Shown one piece after another: positions 37,627-50,519 of a DNA stretch of 64,000 bases (position 1 is the stretch's first letter; every line of letters starts with the position of its first letter). A model generated the notes under the pieces. That model worked only from the letters and a program-made list of their open reading frames with translations. It did not search any database and was not told the origin of the DNA. The stretch covers positions 18,328 to 82,327 of the forward strand of contig JASAMV010009032.1 of NCBI GenBank assembly GCA_030248065.1. Direction: 5' to 3'. This stretch comes from Rhynchonema sp. JSB1_4. Its lineage: Eukaryota; Nematoda; Chromadorea; Monhysterida; Xyalidae. A program made the position numbers and the translations under genes.

Positions 37627-40600
37627 TCACGACATGTCCATTCGATTCGATTGCTGCTGGTCCGAGTCCGGGGACATGGTAGCCGCGTCCCAGGCAATTT
37701 CGGGCGAAACCTGAAATATTTTTCTGGAGATTTATTTCCGTAAACGTTTTTGATAACGCAATCCGGGCATTCTGTAGCATTCGCAAAGATGGCGGCAGGA
37801 TCCTCATCCTCATTCGCAGGTCTCTGCCCACCCACACACACAGTACTGGGCAATGGAAAAGAATCAGAAATTACGCCATTCAGTATCCCGGAAGAGCCAC
37901 TGTTATATGCAGTCAAACCTCCATCTAGTGAACCTCTACATAGTCGATCATTCTGTTCGCATAGTGAACGAATGATCAACCCCCAACCATGAGGTAATGA
38001 TCGCAAACGGTTCTCTATGTACCGGTGGCGTCGAAAACGCCGAAAAACCCGGAAAAACGTTTTTTTAATATATTTTCCGAAAAAATACGCAAGTTTACAG
38101 TGAATGGACAATATATCCCTAATTTGAATGTACATACTGAACTTGGGACCAGGGTTGGGAAAAAAAAAACGACGGCGTTTTTTCTTAAAAAAAAACGACG
38201 TTTTTTTTTAAAAAAACTTTTTTTTTTTTTTTTTCACTTTTTTTTTTTTTTTTTTTTTGGGATATAAATTTTTCTCCTTTTTTTTTAAAAAATTTTCCTT
38301 GGGACTACCCAACATGGGCAGGGCAGTACCATCAATTAGATCCCCCAAAAATTCATCAATTCACCACACCACACCTGTGAATTGGCGGCCGCAGCGGACA
38401 TGAGCGGGTCACCGGAGCCCAACATCGGTCGGCCACTATCTCCGCCGCCCAAATCCATCAGCAATTCCGAGAACGCGCCACCCTGATTGTTGGCCGGTCG
38501 CGTCGCCGCTTGCACGAACTCCGGTCGGAAACCGTGCGCCTGCACGGGCGGTGTCTCGAGCACCGTCGACAATTGGCGGTTGACGATGCCTGAAGTTGAA
38601 AGGGAACAACTGGTTCACATTGTGTTTAATTCATTGTGGTGGTGGGCCTATTTGGTGCGATTGGCCATCAGTATCATACCCCTGGTTTACTGATGTTTCA
38701 TTTCCCAGTCCATGTAATGAACAGACTTCATGATATGTAACCGAAATTGCACACATGCGTGTCTCACTGGAAAACGGAATAATGTCGCTTTGTGAAACAA
38801 CTGGTTTCCAAAACCATGACTGATTGGCACTGATAACACCACATTTTTGGTCGTTATGCGCTTGTTTTTCGAAAAGAATGCAGCCAGAATATTGGTTTGT
38901 GAAAAACAAGTACATTCGAGACCGCACAAATAACACAGCAAGAACGAGAGAACAAAAATAACTTGAACGCGAACTTTGCTGTTGGTAATACGCGTCGCCT
39001 TGCGCGGCCGCTGGTGGCATGGCGGGACTGTGCGGATCACCTGATATTCAAAGGATACTTTGAAGAAAGCAACGCAACGAAACAAGATGAAGGCGTCAGA
39101 AAAAGATGTTTTCCAACAGGCATAAAACCAGTTCACAGCTGCTGTTGGGCTTTGGAAATGACAGTGACCAGACAGACTATCCGCAGGCCGATGATGTTCT
39201 GTTGCACTACCCTCAAATGAATACAGGTCAAAACGGGCATCCAAAAAAGGCACGCTGCACAATTCACACAAAAACAACTCTCAAACAAGAAAAACACAAA
39301 ACAAACCAACCAGGCAAACTCGACGACAACGCCATCGTGGCAGTGTGTGATGCCAGCTCGGTCACAGCTGAACCCGGACGCCCGCTGGTGAGCGGCGAGA
39401 ACTGCTGGTGGTCGGGGGGCTGCAAAACGATAAATAAAAATCAGCATTTGAATTACGAATGATACGTCGAAGGGGTCATATCGAACGATGCAATGATTTG
39501 GCCTGACGGTTTGAACTGAGGACACCGGAATTTCACATGCACTTCCTTGCACCACAAGATTACCGTGCTTATTGCTCTTCTACTGATGGAATTCGTAAAT
39601 CCACACACTAAAAACATTCGTTACTATTCCCAAACCTCGGCAATGAAAGTCTTGCCAAACGACCCCCATCAAATGCTATAATATTCGCTATTGCGTGTGT
39701 CGTGTTTCACCAGAGCGCAGATCGCAGCAAATGATAGCAGCACCTGAGTATCAGCACGTTGTTTGGTGCAATAGCAAAAAACACCCGCATTGCCACACTT
39801 TTCACTCGCGCAAACCCAATAAAATCACAGCGCATGTTTCCAATCGCAAAATATCTGACAAGAACCAACCAACCTACATGTGTGCACAAACACACAGACA
39901 CAAGTATCCGTACACATTATCGCATGCTATTGATATAAAACTATGCAACTAACCGAGATCGCATGCATAAAGTCAGAACAGAACATTTATTCTCCATCAT
40001 GTACTGTAGGTAAATTCTCAGCACTTTTTGTTTTTCTGAAGTCCTTTTGAGTTCGTCGCAAAAAACTCATTGTGAACATCCGCCAGACAAACCAACACGA
40101 ATTCACACTTTCCACCTAACCTTGCAAACGATCCTAAAAGAGACGAATTTTCTCACCAAGGTTGAGCTTTGTGAACCAAAATAATCCGACACCCAGCCAG
40201 ACCAGTGCCAAACCCGGTCACATAACCTCTTTCCCCTGTACATTATGCAACAAACTTCGAAATAAACTCATACTTGTACCGGGTCACCCTTGTACCATAG
40301 TAACGTCTTACGTCTACGCAAGATTATTGTGTGTAAAAACTACCACCCTCCCAAAAACAGCACATTGCGAAACGCTTTGCATTTCACAGCAGCATTTGTG
40401 AACCGGCTGAAACTAACGACCTAAGTTGCCGCGTTAGTTCAGTTTACCGTGCTGTTTACGCGTTTTTGAAATGCTGTGATAAATTGGTCTGGTATTAGGT
40501 ATGGCTGGCAACACACTGAAACACGGCTGTGTTTGCAAACCAACATAACACCTATTTAATGAATTTGTGTTTGAGGAGCCATCCAAAAATATGAAAAATA

Positions 40601-43600
40601 TATGTCCCGTTGTTCCCTCTGTAACCATGTTTTGTTCGTTCCAGGTCCAAAGATTCCGGTCAACTACCAAGCACACAAGTCTATTTCAAACAGCTACGCA
40701 TTAATCCTACCTGATCACACCTTTCTTCATTAGATTTGCAGTAAATACAACCAACCATTAATGTTCTGTCCCTTCACACCAAGAATAAAAAAATCGATAA
40801 GGTAAAGCTGAGCAAGTTGCAGCTGGCAGGGTAGGAACGTGAGCCAATGTTTGGTCGGTACTTGCACACAGTACAGCGACGTAAACATACCCACGTGGAG
40901 CATAATGCCGAGAACACGCAAGATCTGGCACCAGGCCAGAAAGGTTGCAGATTATTGTGCACAACATACATACCTTATTCAGAAGCCTTCAATGAAAACT
41001 GACACTTCGTAATGCGCGTCTCTGTTTTTATGACACACCAACGTCAACCACCCGCGTACCTACAAACTTCACTGCACTGTTTGTACCCAAGAAACGGAAG
41101 CGACTGTTTTTGCTCGTACACAACAAATGGAAAAGTATTCCCACACCCAATGATTAATCAAACAAACGCACGTCACCTTGTCTGTGTATAATCAGTGAAA
41201 CAACATGGAACACACACAGAGATTCTGTATCTGATAACAACTAGAAACGTCGCGAAGCGGACGCTGACTGGCCACAATAGTGGTAAACAACCAATCACCG
41301 TCACCATGTTCGCAAACGTCACTTAGCAAACAAGAACAAACGTGCGCATTTTACATATTTCGCAATCAAAGTAAAAAGACAGAACTCTGCAAAAAAACGG
41401 AAACTGAGAATACATCAAAGCTGCAACAAAACAACAAAACTCACAGTTGAGTAGTGCATGCCGGCACTTTCGAACGAATGCGGCGCGGAGTCGTCCCGAG
41501 GCTCTTGCTTGATCGGACGCAACATTGAGAAATCACCTGAATGAAGAAAAATCGGGAATTAAGAAGGTCGGTCAAGCAACGACATGCGAAAAATCAAAAA
41601 TGTCGCACAAAAAACGCAGTTCACGCGTTTTACATTGTCCTGAATTAAAAAGGCAAAACGCTTTTGAGCTGATGATCAATTCAAACTGGTGGTGAATATT
41701 CGTTGTCATTATGAATGAAAATCCGTCAATGATTGATCACGAATTAGGAAAAGGTGGTCGTATGACTGCACCCAAATCCCACTAACCGGACGAAGTCGAT
41801 GGTCCGGGCGACGGGTCGAGCGGTGCAGCCTCGGGCACTGGCACACCGTGCGCGTTCAGACGCGACTCCAGATCCTGTGTGTTTGTATAAATTCAGATAG
41901 GTTTTTTTTTAAAAGTTTACAACAATGATTTATTCCATTCATTGTAGGAAACAATTATATATCACCTGCCACCAATGGACATGACAACAAAATGGATACA
42001 GAGCTGTTACAGCACTTGTGTGTCCGTTCGTTTTCTGAGTCGGGTCAGGAAGGACATCTTCAACTCAAATGTACCACGTGGAAACGTCATAACCCAGAAG
42101 TCGGAACACATCAATTAAACTTTCCACCACAGCGGATACCAACACAACACGTTCTTGTCATTTATTGACCGTGGTTTTATCCCAGAGAAGTCCAACCAAT
42201 GGATTGACCAGCGTATGCCAACCTTTATCCTTTGCTGATACTGACGATTAAGAGCCTCCAAGTGCATCTGTCTACGAGTCGTGTGCTCCCTCTCCCGTTG
42301 ACATTGACGAATGAAGTCAACCGATGCTTTCAGAATTGTGCCCTTGTTGAGCTTCATCTCGCTGAAGAAACGATAAAGAACCACTCAGCTGTCGAATTCT
42401 GTGACAATCGATGGAAAATCTTAAAATGTGTCTTACTCTGCGGCGTACTTGGGCAGCAGATGTCCAAGTTCCTTTATACGATCATTGATATTGTAGCGAC
42501 GTCGCCGCTCGACTGCAAAAGAAAAGCAAAGTTCAGCAAAATGTTTGTTATGATCTCATATATTTCTGTGGTTGCTGCTACTCGCTGCGGATCTAAAAAT
42601 TGATGATACACAAGAACACACGGTCAAAGCCAGCGACGCTCCAGTTACTCAAAGCGTACAGAACTGTACAGTCGCCTTCATTAAGGACGAAAGTCTCAAC
42701 ATATTTCACTGATCGCGAGAACAAAATCTTCATGAAGTCCTGAATCCACCCACAACCACGACTCACTCATATTGTGTATGTCCTTCTTGCGTCTGTCCCT
42801 GCATCCAGTCGGTCCCTCCCTCGTGTTGCCACCGTCGGGCGATTGCGGGTCCAAACTGATGAGTGTGTCCAGATCGACCGTGCTCGTTGGCGCCGATGAC
42901 GAGACCTGTACGATATACAGTGCTACGTGGTTATAGTCACACATTGACACATGGCAAGAATTATGGAAATTATTTACTGGTTCATTTTTTACAGCCGACA
43001 ACTTGGAAGCAGTGCGTTCGATAATTCCAGAACTTTACTTCACATCAGCGAGAGCCCGCATATCACCATTAATATACTGTATATCGAAATTTTGTGACGA
43101 CAAAAACCCGCGCGTAACAAAACGAAGCAATGTGCCGTCACAGTCAGGAGAGGACCGGTCCGCCAGTTTGATGCCGGCACGCACACATTATTACACTACT
43201 AAATTGAAGTGTTTTATATACAGTATATGTTCAAGTCAAATCCTAAAGCAACGCGTGAAGCAAGCATCCTCAAGCAATCCTACCTATGTAACCACATTCT
43301 ACCACTACTTGCTGGCCGTGGGTAATCCAAATGCCCCACATACTGTACGCAACGCACGATGAAGAAACGCACGCACCGTGGCCCCATCATGTGTGCCGAA
43401 CGTCGAGCGATGCTCCTGCTCCGATTCGAGCGAGAGGATCTCATCGATGATTATATGGTCCAGTTCTGAATGGCTCACGTACGACGCACTGTGCGGACTG
43501 TCGGCGAAGCCTTGCGGGCTCAGCTCACTTGGGCTTGTGCGCGCCTGGCAAATAACCATGTCAGATGAACAGTTGAAATGACAATAATCTGATTGCGTAT

Positions 43601-45468
43601 CAAACTTCGCGATTTGATGGAAACAGGATCTGCTTTTGTCGGGTGACATTTCTTGGTCGATTCTATTGAACTTGTTATGTGCGATTACTTTCAGTTCCAA
43701 TGGAAGCCGATCACCAAGTTTGCTACCAGCTAGTGTACCAATTATTCGACGAAGACAATGGGCGGTATGCACTCTGCTGGGCACAGTCGGGTCGGGGGTG
43801 CAAAACGGTTGGGCCATGTCTTGGGATGTCGTTGTTTCTGTGGCTTTGACCAGAGTAAGAGTTTCTCACAGCTCACGTGGGAGTAACTTTAACGCAGGAC
43901 AAAATAACAGAAATAGCGACATCGCAAGCTGTGGCCCAACGCATTCTGCACCCCTGACCCGACCACGCCAGCGCACAGCATACCAGCTAATATCTTTCCG
44001 AACATAGGACAGCAAAACCGCCTGACACACAGTCGCTAGGTCTGCATCGATGAAACCCGAAACATACAACAGCAGCAGTTTGATCATAATTAACTTCAAG
44101 TGCCTCAAGCTTGATACACCCAAGTGAAACATCACCACTCAACCAGATCAGCCCTCAACCAACGACCAACCCCGAGCGCGTGTGCCATCGAGCTGCCCGG
44201 TGCATCGACCGAGGGCGACTTGAACGGCAGGCGTTTGTTGGCTGTACTGCCGCCAGCCATCACCATTGACGACGTTGGCACACTCGCACTGATCACACTT
44301 GGCTGATGTTGTTGTTGTTGTTGTTGTTGCTGCTGTGACGGGGTGCAGTGACGGGCTGGAATCACATATGGATTGTTGGTGTTGTTGTTGGATACTGTTC
44401 AAGTACGGGGGGCCGATAAAACATATTCACCGAAACGGGAAGAAATGTAAAAGCACCACCGCGGGCAGTGGTGCATTTAGGGGGGTGTGGGGGGCCACCC
44501 CTTGGTATGGGGTATGGGGAATCGGCCGGGGGTATGGGAAATTTTTCACTTTTGAAACAACACCCCTAAGAAATGACTTTTTGACCCCGAGAAGTACCAA
44601 AATTGGCCATTTTTGGCCAAAAACCCCACCCTCGGGTATGGGAAATTTTTGAGTTTTTGGAGAAACCCCCTCCTGGTATGGGAAATTTTTGATTTTTGGG
44701 GGTATGTATGGGAAATTTACCGAAAATTGGGTTGGGTATGGTAACTTTCAATTTCTCAACGACACCACTGGCCGAGGGGTGGCAATGGCGGTTTCGGTGG
44801 CGGCACCAAGGTCCAGTCAACAAAACCTTAACCGAAGCGTAAAACAAATCTTTGCCGCTTGATCCTTCCACGGCGGCTGATACTTGCACTATTGAAGCAG
44901 TATACCACATCACCTTGCCAAAATACAAAACAATGTGTTGATTTGCCTTAAACGTAAAAAACGCGAATCAAAATTTTACCAGTTAAGGTCGATTTAGGTT
45001 ACGGCTAATGTAACACGGTTTCCGTGGACCGGACCCACAGCCTCCACAAACAAACATCGTTTGGAATGGCTCGACCAGTTCGGCCTTTCCGGTGGACACA
45101 CAAGCCCACACAATACGACACCACCTTTACAAAGCCCGCCAACGTCAAAATGACGGATGACACCAAGCCGAAGAGCATTAACAACATGCTCACCCACCAA
45201 CAACATTGACTGGCGGTCGACTTGTGTTGCTGTCGGACGAGAGCACGCCGCTGGTTGTCGTGCCGCCCGATCCGACACTCGACGTCGACTCGCGTTGCTG
45301 CACCTGCAATTCAAATACATTGATGCTTTGCGTGGCTGGAAGCTCCGTGCATGACTTTGTGACCTCGGATGACGTGTTTTTTGTTGTCTTGCGAATCAGC
45401 TTGATGTCTTTAATGTGACAAACGTATTCGTACACAGTACAGTCTTTTTTAGGCGAATTGTTGGCCAT
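37627..45468 (-). CDS. MITF/TFE-family bHLH-leucine-zipper transcription factor
   Basis: Ortholog of the MITF/TFEB/TFE3 group (HLH-30 in C. elegans), which binds E-box/CLEAR sites and drives lysosome and autophagy genes. Firm exons on the minus strand: 44394-44171, 43544-43377, 42905-42767, 42512-42437, 42361-42223, 41874-41787, 41536-41445, 39419-39311, 38589-38375, 37710-37627; phases agree. Exon 1 of this set has nine glutamines and VDAPGSSM. The next encodes the activation helix ([10 protein letters not shown]). The basic region and helix 1 ([23 protein letters not shown]) span two introns. Helix 2 ([14 protein letters not shown]) leads into the zipper. IKQEP matches the family sumoylation site. 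The C terminus has ELLMD and DPLMS blocks. A separate exon with ATG at 45468, running to about 45202, may be the N terminus, but its donor phase does not fit 44394 directly, so an exon is missing or unrecognised. Confidence 0.9.
38150..38297. mobile_element. Truncated hAT-type MITE in the last intron of the MITF/TFE gene
   Basis: The left end CAGGGTTGGGAAAAAAAAA resembles the element at 34474. The direct repeat CTTGGGAC flanks both sides (38142-38149 and 38298-38305). The right terminal repeat is no longer recognisable; the interior is AAAACGACG and long T runs. The long poly-T could be a source of sequencing error here. Confidence 0.7.
39420..41444. other. Long intron of the MITF/TFE gene
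   Basis: This 2 kb intron separates the exon carrying the IKQEP site from the PPDHQQF exon. No nested gene, MITE ends or RNA could be recognised. Confidence 0.6.
44466..44770. mobile_element. Probable hAT-type MITE in the first intron of the MITF/TFE gene
   Basis: The ends are CAGTGGTGCATT and, on the minus strand, CAGTGGTGTCGT. The flanks ACCGCGGG and GCCGAGGG agree at 6 of 8 positions, as expected for an old 8 bp duplication. The interior repeats GGTATGGGAAATTTTT and AAAAATTTCCC-type units, giving many copies of a GGTATGG motif. Confidence 0.6.
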
Positions 45469-45989
45469 TTTCCTTGCTATCTACAGACGACTGGTTTCCT
45501 GCTCAGGTTTTCTGGGACCGGTCCGCAGAATCCAAATTGTCTACCTAAACCTACAAGCAAACCTATACCCAATAGATAAAATCAATCACTTTGGATGAGG
45601 AAAAATATATAATTTTCTCTTTTGGGTATAGTAGGTTAAAGCATGGCTGGCAAGTACAATATACTGTACATAGGGCTAGATCTAGATAATTCGGCTTTGT
45701 GGACCGGGTTCTGATATTCCACCTGGGGGTTTCCAACTGGAACGAAACAATACACCGGTGCCTGCTTCTAAGAAGCAGGTGTCACTTGAGAGCATCGCAC
45801 AGGGCACCGCACATGTAGATTGTGTGTGAGCGTGGCCCATGTTTCACAGGTACTGACGTGCCGTACACTGTGCTATTCCTTTTTTTACCATGCAGTGCTA
45901 GGCATCAACAAAAATAATATACTTGCCGACGGTCAGGAATCTGATAAGAACGACTAAAAGACTCGCTATCACAACAATGTCATGAATCT
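45469..45989. other. Spacer upstream of the candidate MITF/TFE N-terminal exon
   Basis: Possible promoter region of the transcription factor. It contains a short GCCTGCTTC..GAAGCAGGT dyad near 45760-45780. Nothing more can be supported. Confidence 0.35.
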
Positions 45990-46573
45990 GGGTGATATTT
46001 TCGAAACGGCGTAAAGGTCAGTTGGGTGTAAAGGTCGGTAGCAAGCTCGGTGTGAGAAAGTTCGGTGTAAGCTTGAAACATTGCACGCTGGAGCAAGCAG
46101 CAGACGCGCGTTTCTGAACGAATGGTCAACTTTGACAGTCTGCTGTGCCAATGCAAATCGTTTGTTTGCAATCTAGTTCATTTAAGCTGGTTGCAGAAAC
46201 GTTTTAAAGGAATATTTTTAAGTTGGTTGACATTCCGCCGTAAGGCTATTGAGAAATTGAACATTCATTGACGGCGGTGCCAAAAAATTTGATGCCGCTA
46301 ACTGATCGCAGCACGAAATCAAAACGGCTCCATAAAAAGTAACGAAATTCACAGATGTCGTTCAAAAACGCTTGTGCAACTAGCATAAACAAACAATATT
46401 GCAAACAAACGATTTACACTTGCACAACAGACTGTCAAAGTTGACCTTTCGTTTAGAAACACGCGTCCGCTGCTGGCTCAGCGTGCACTGTTTGAAGCTT
46501 ACGCCGATCTTAGACTGAATTTTCTTACACCGAGCTTTCCACTGACCTTTACACCGTTTCGAAAATATCACCC
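45990..46573. mobile_element. Large foldback element with ~190 bp arms
   Basis: The outer ends GGGTGATATTTTCGAAACGG are identical on both strands (from 45990 and from 46573). The arms (about 45990-46180 and 46385-46573) are about 80% complementary, including AACTTTGACAGTCTG and the CGATTTGCATTGG/CGATTTACACTTG region. A ~200 bp unique loop separates them. It shares layout and end sequence with 36730-37003. No transposase seen. Confidence 0.8.
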
Positions 46574-47100
46574 TATGTTATACAGTCACTGTTCGTTATA
46601 GCGATATTCGCTATAATGATATATTCGATACAAGTGATAGGGAAAATATGTATCGTGGTGTCAGGAAAAATTGCATTGCATACTTATGCATGGCGATATA
46701 TTTTATAATGATATTTTTCAGTTGTCCCGTTGATAATATCACTGTAACGAATGGTAACTGTAAACATGTTTTGTCAGAAAAGCACAGTCAGCAACAGAAA
46801 GCTGCCAACGAAATATCGATTGGTTGAACTTTAGACTATGCCAAACAAACGCATAAAGAGCGCTTCATCAAGCGTATGTGCGAACAGAGCATAGGCCAAC
46901 CCAGTGGGTGAACACCAGATGCAGTTCTCATTTACTGATAATCACTACTCACTAAGTCAATAACTCAGATGAAGCCTGTTGCTGATACATAAGCTGCGCA
47001 CATTTGTCTACGTATATGATGCACATATGTCAATACCAACGCACGCATTCACGGCTGATGTTTGACTATAAAAGGCACACGCACGCTGTTGTGTCACCCA
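46574..47100. other. AT-rich spacer
   Basis: Contains short GATATATT/AATATC dyads near 46600-46740. No gene recognised. Confidence 0.35.
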
Positions 47101-47930
47101 TCAAACACGAACCATTCTCATCGCATCCTGGTGATGAGCGTGCTGTGGGATGCCATAGTAATATGGCTGATAGATATGGTCGGTAAACGCTATTGGCGCA
47201 GACGCCACGCTCAAAGCACAAGGATGTCTCGACACCATTGGTGGGACTATCGGTTGACCGGGAGATGGTGGAATCGGCATGGTATTCGGCAAGAGTCGCG
47301 GATTGTGGTGGCGAAGCCTTCGCGGACCAAATTGAGTATTGATATTGCGATACAGTGGTTGTTGCTGTTCCACTGGAAGCCCAGTATTGACGCCAGATCC
47401 ACTTGGCACCTTGTCAAATGGAGACAGCAGGGTGACTACGGTCGGTTTGAGATCTTCAGACAAATTGGTCTCGAAATCGAGAGTTTTAACAGATTGGGGT
47501 AAATTTTATTGAGCGAACCTCATTCAATATTAAGTAAGCAAGCGGCAAACTGAAAAAAGATCGAACTCGTTACAGGCAGTACATTTTGGATATCCAAAAA
47601 GTCACATTTTCAAGGTATTAAAAATTTTTTCTGGTTTTCCTGAAATTGTATAAGTTCACTGGTAATATACGGTCGTTACATAAACAAGGCACAATTTGAT
47701 AAAATACAGAAACCACAAATGATACAAGCGAAAAACTTTCTCATAAAACCAGCAAACAGGCTGAACTCATCAATAATATACACCCGGAGCGCAGTACCTA
47801 ACAACGGGAGTGCGAGCGCCAAAAAAAAACAGTGTGGCTCTGTTAAGAGAGCGCAACGCACGTTGTTACAGTAAACACTGCAGCAGTAGCACATAAACAA
47901 GTGCATAGCTGAAGCCAAGGCAAGACTGCT
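47101..47930 (-). pseudogene. Gene fragment, left arm of an inverted duplication
   Basis: Two coding-like pieces lie on the minus strand. The upstream one (about 47918-47676) encodes a hydrophobic stretch with LALALPLLGTALRVYIIDEF and ends in a stop. The downstream one (about 47505-47101) encodes about 130 residues rich in Pro, His and Tyr (VTLLSPFDKVPSGSGV, PPSPGQPIVPP, QPYYYGIPQHAHHQ) and ends VRV-stop. It has no ATG, and an in-frame stop lies just upstream. A TTTTTTCAG acceptor lies between the pieces, but the frames do not join. Part of it (about 47330-47852) recurs inverted at 51538-52048. I do not recognise the family; a terminal exon of an active gene remains possible. Confidence 0.35.
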
Positions 47931-48760
47931 TTACCCAATACATAGAGTATATGTAGTTAGCAGCTTGCCAAGCGACCTGCGCGTGTGTGGCAGCATAACA
48001 TCACAGTTGTGTGACATCACCCTAGAATGACATCATCGTTGTGGTGGAACAACGGCGGATGCCCTATCATGACGATGCTTGTTTATGTTCACTTGCTGTT
48101 TATGTTTACTGCGTGCTGTATGCAATCAGCTACAATTAACACCACAGGTACCCACGCCACAAAGTTAGCAATCTGAGGAATGTAGACGCAACCGCAACAA
48201 CTTATTATTCCACGTTTTGTATGCCGCGATTTGCAGCGATATGCAATAGGGAGGATGGCTGAGGCTGACGGAGATGCCTACGCGTTTTTACGTGTCAAAC
48301 AGGCGTGTGGGGGCATCTGCAGAGAGGAAGTCAGATATCATCGTGCACGAAAATACTTCATGAAGACAATCGAAAACAGCCTAAATCCACGCTCATGAGA
48401 CGAAATTTTTTTAACATAAATTCGGTGAATGAGCGGATGTTATATGGGGGCGTCTAGTAACTTTAATAGTAATTCACGGATGACACACTCGGCGTGGTAT
48501 ATACTTCATGCACGCACATGAGCATTAAGAGAGGCCCTGAAGAGGGCCGTTGATCCAGCCGGACAATCTAAGCCAACTTAGATTGACCTTCTTAAGACTC
48601 AATTTTATGAATATAATTTCAAGGGTTCAATGGATGTTTTCCATTGTAGCTAGTCACACCGGTGAGCAGAGCACTAATCCGGTTACCCGCCGCGGATGGT
48701 CGAATGCGCTATGCGCATACACTATTTGTCGCACAGGTTTACGGCTAATGGTTTTGTCGA
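47931..48760. other. Spacer with no recognisable feature
   Basis: Includes a short AGGGCCGTTGATCC / GGGCC stretch near 48540-48560 and otherwise featureless AT-rich DNA. Confidence 0.35.
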
Positions 48761-48859
48761 CAAATCATCTCGTCAAACAAAGTCGTCGAACACATGAGCC
48801 CCAAATGAGCACGAAAACTAATACATGTGTTCGACGACTTTATTTGACGAGATGATTTG
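48761..48859. repeat. 36 bp hairpin with 27 bp loop
   Basis: The arms 48761-48796 and 48824-48859 are complementary at 35 of 36 positions; the core is CATCTCGTCAAACAAAGTCG. The lone mismatch would be tolerated as G-U in RNA. It has neither the long TIR-plus-interior layout of the nearby MITEs nor recognisable target duplications. Confidence 0.85.
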
Positions 48860-49150
48860 ACCACATTACTATAAGCCAGGTTTACGACAAGAGATATGAA
48901 CAGTCTAACATGGATTTTTCTCAGAGAAACAGCAAATTCAAGGACTCGTTTTTGCGAAAACAGACCCTATCTGGATTGAAAAAAGACAGGTCAACGATAA
49001 CGAATAGAACAGCCACAAGAACGCTTATCAGTTTCGATCTGTGGGAACGAAAATGGCTCGTTGTTGGGGGAAAATGGATTGATGGGTTATCATTTCGGAA
49101 CAGAGCAGCCCGTTCAAAGGTTATACTGAAGAACGTTGTCAACCAGTAAG
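48860..49150. other. Spacer with no recognisable feature
   Basis: Short AT-rich stretch between the hairpin and the Harbinger-like element. A plus-strand open frame at 48910-49149 has no splice context or recognisable motif. Confidence 0.3.
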
Positions 49151-50511
49151 GCGGCCTTCACAATGTATGCGGGTTGCGGGTTGCCGGCCGAGGTAATGCG
49201 GGCCCGCAAAAATTGAATCCGCACTAGGTTTCACAATGCAATGTGCGGGTTGCGGGCCAGAAGTTCTAATTGAAGCAAACCCGCAACCCGCAGTTCCTTG
49301 CCCGCATGCGGGTGCATTGTGAAACCAAACAAATGCGGGTTGCGGGCGAAGAGGAGTTTAGGAAACGTCACAAAGAATAACATTCATGAGCTCTTCTTTG
49401 TCAATACTAACTTCGAAAAACATGTTCAGGTACTGGTCGCACAAAAAGTTTACAAAAAGCGGTCAAATTTTTTTCCTGAATCGTGAAGCAGGAAAGTGAC
49501 AGGGCAGTGACGTTGCGTTGCGCGATCGCACACAAGGCATGCAGTCTACAAATTTCGTCTGTGCATTTCGCAAACATTTACCGCTAACTAATAATAATAC
49601 CGACATTACATATAAACACGTGGACTCCGTTTTGGACACAATGGGATTGCAGATTCTCGTTGTTTTCAGTTGTTTGGAAAGCTGAGCACGAAAGTTTCTG
49701 AAGAAGCCTGTACAAATTTAGCATGCAAATTGACTGCGCAAATAAAGATAAGCGTGTTATGCTTGGCACACTGTTCTTGGAATTCTGCAACATCGAAAAC
49801 ACATAGAAAGTCGAAAACTTGTGCTCTCTGAGCAATGGGTCAACAAAAATCAACCATCCGAGCATGCGCTGAGGACCCAAACCCGCAAAAAATAGGATCA
49901 GTTCTAATCGAGAAAATGCGGGTTGCGGGCCGATTTGGCCCGCAACCCGCACGCTGCTATGTGAAGGACACTCGGGGTGGGGGTTGCGGGCCGGGCTCGG
50001 CCCCAAATCCGCGACCCGCATTTCTTGTGTCTTCACCAGTGTAGTTCCTGGGGGGGGCGGGGGGGGACCCCCCCCTCGGGTACGTCTGTTCCCCCTCCGA
50101 GGTACGCCTGCCCCACTGTTCCCCCTCCGGGTACGTCTGCTCCCCCAATTTTTTCCTAAAATGGGCAAATTTAGGCCTAAAATAGGCATTTTTAGGCATA
50201 AAATGAGTGATTTTTAGGTCAATGTCGTCAAAAATCGCCAAAATACCCTTTTTATAGGGGATTTTTCGTAAAAGAATGCAAAAATAGTCCAATTTTTCGA
50301 CCTCAAAAAATGACTTTTTTCCGTCCCCCCCCCAAATTGGGACTTCCCCCCCCTTCCCCCCCCCCAGGTAGGTACGTCTGTTCCCCCTCCGAAAATAGTG
50401 GAGGGTACGTCTGTTCCCCCTCCGGACCAGGAACTACACTGGTCTTCACAATGCACAGTGCGGGTTGCGGGGCGATGTGGCCCCCAAACCGCATGCATTG
50501 TGAAGGCCGCC
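49151..50511. mobile_element. PIF/Harbinger-like MITE with GGCGGCCTTCACAATG ends
   Basis: Both ends read GGCGGCCTTCACAATG inward and are flanked by TAA (49148-49150 and 50512-50514), the target site typical of PIF/Harbinger elements. Near both ends, and again inside at about 49230-49325, the sequence is dominated by GCGGGTTGCGGG units and their complements. The second, inner foldback suggests nested copies of one family. It is interrupted by a hAT MITE at 50037-50441. The middle (49330-49900) is AT-rich with no transposase recognised. Confidence 0.75.
50037..50441. mobile_element. hAT-type MITE nested in the Harbinger-like element
   Basis: Ends are CAGTGTAGTTCCTGG and its complement, flanked by the exact 8 bp repeat GTCTTCAC (50029-50036 and 50442-50449). 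The interior has GGTACGTCTGTTCCCCCTCC units in both orientations plus AAATAGGC-type units in the middle. The same right-end sequence recurs alone near 56295-56309. Confidence 0.93.
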
Positions 50512-50519
50512 TAAGTACA

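Noticed and set aside
45469..45989. tRNA or other structured RNA around the 45760 dyad
   Set aside because: The dyad is short, and no cloverleaf or conserved promoter boxes could be seen.
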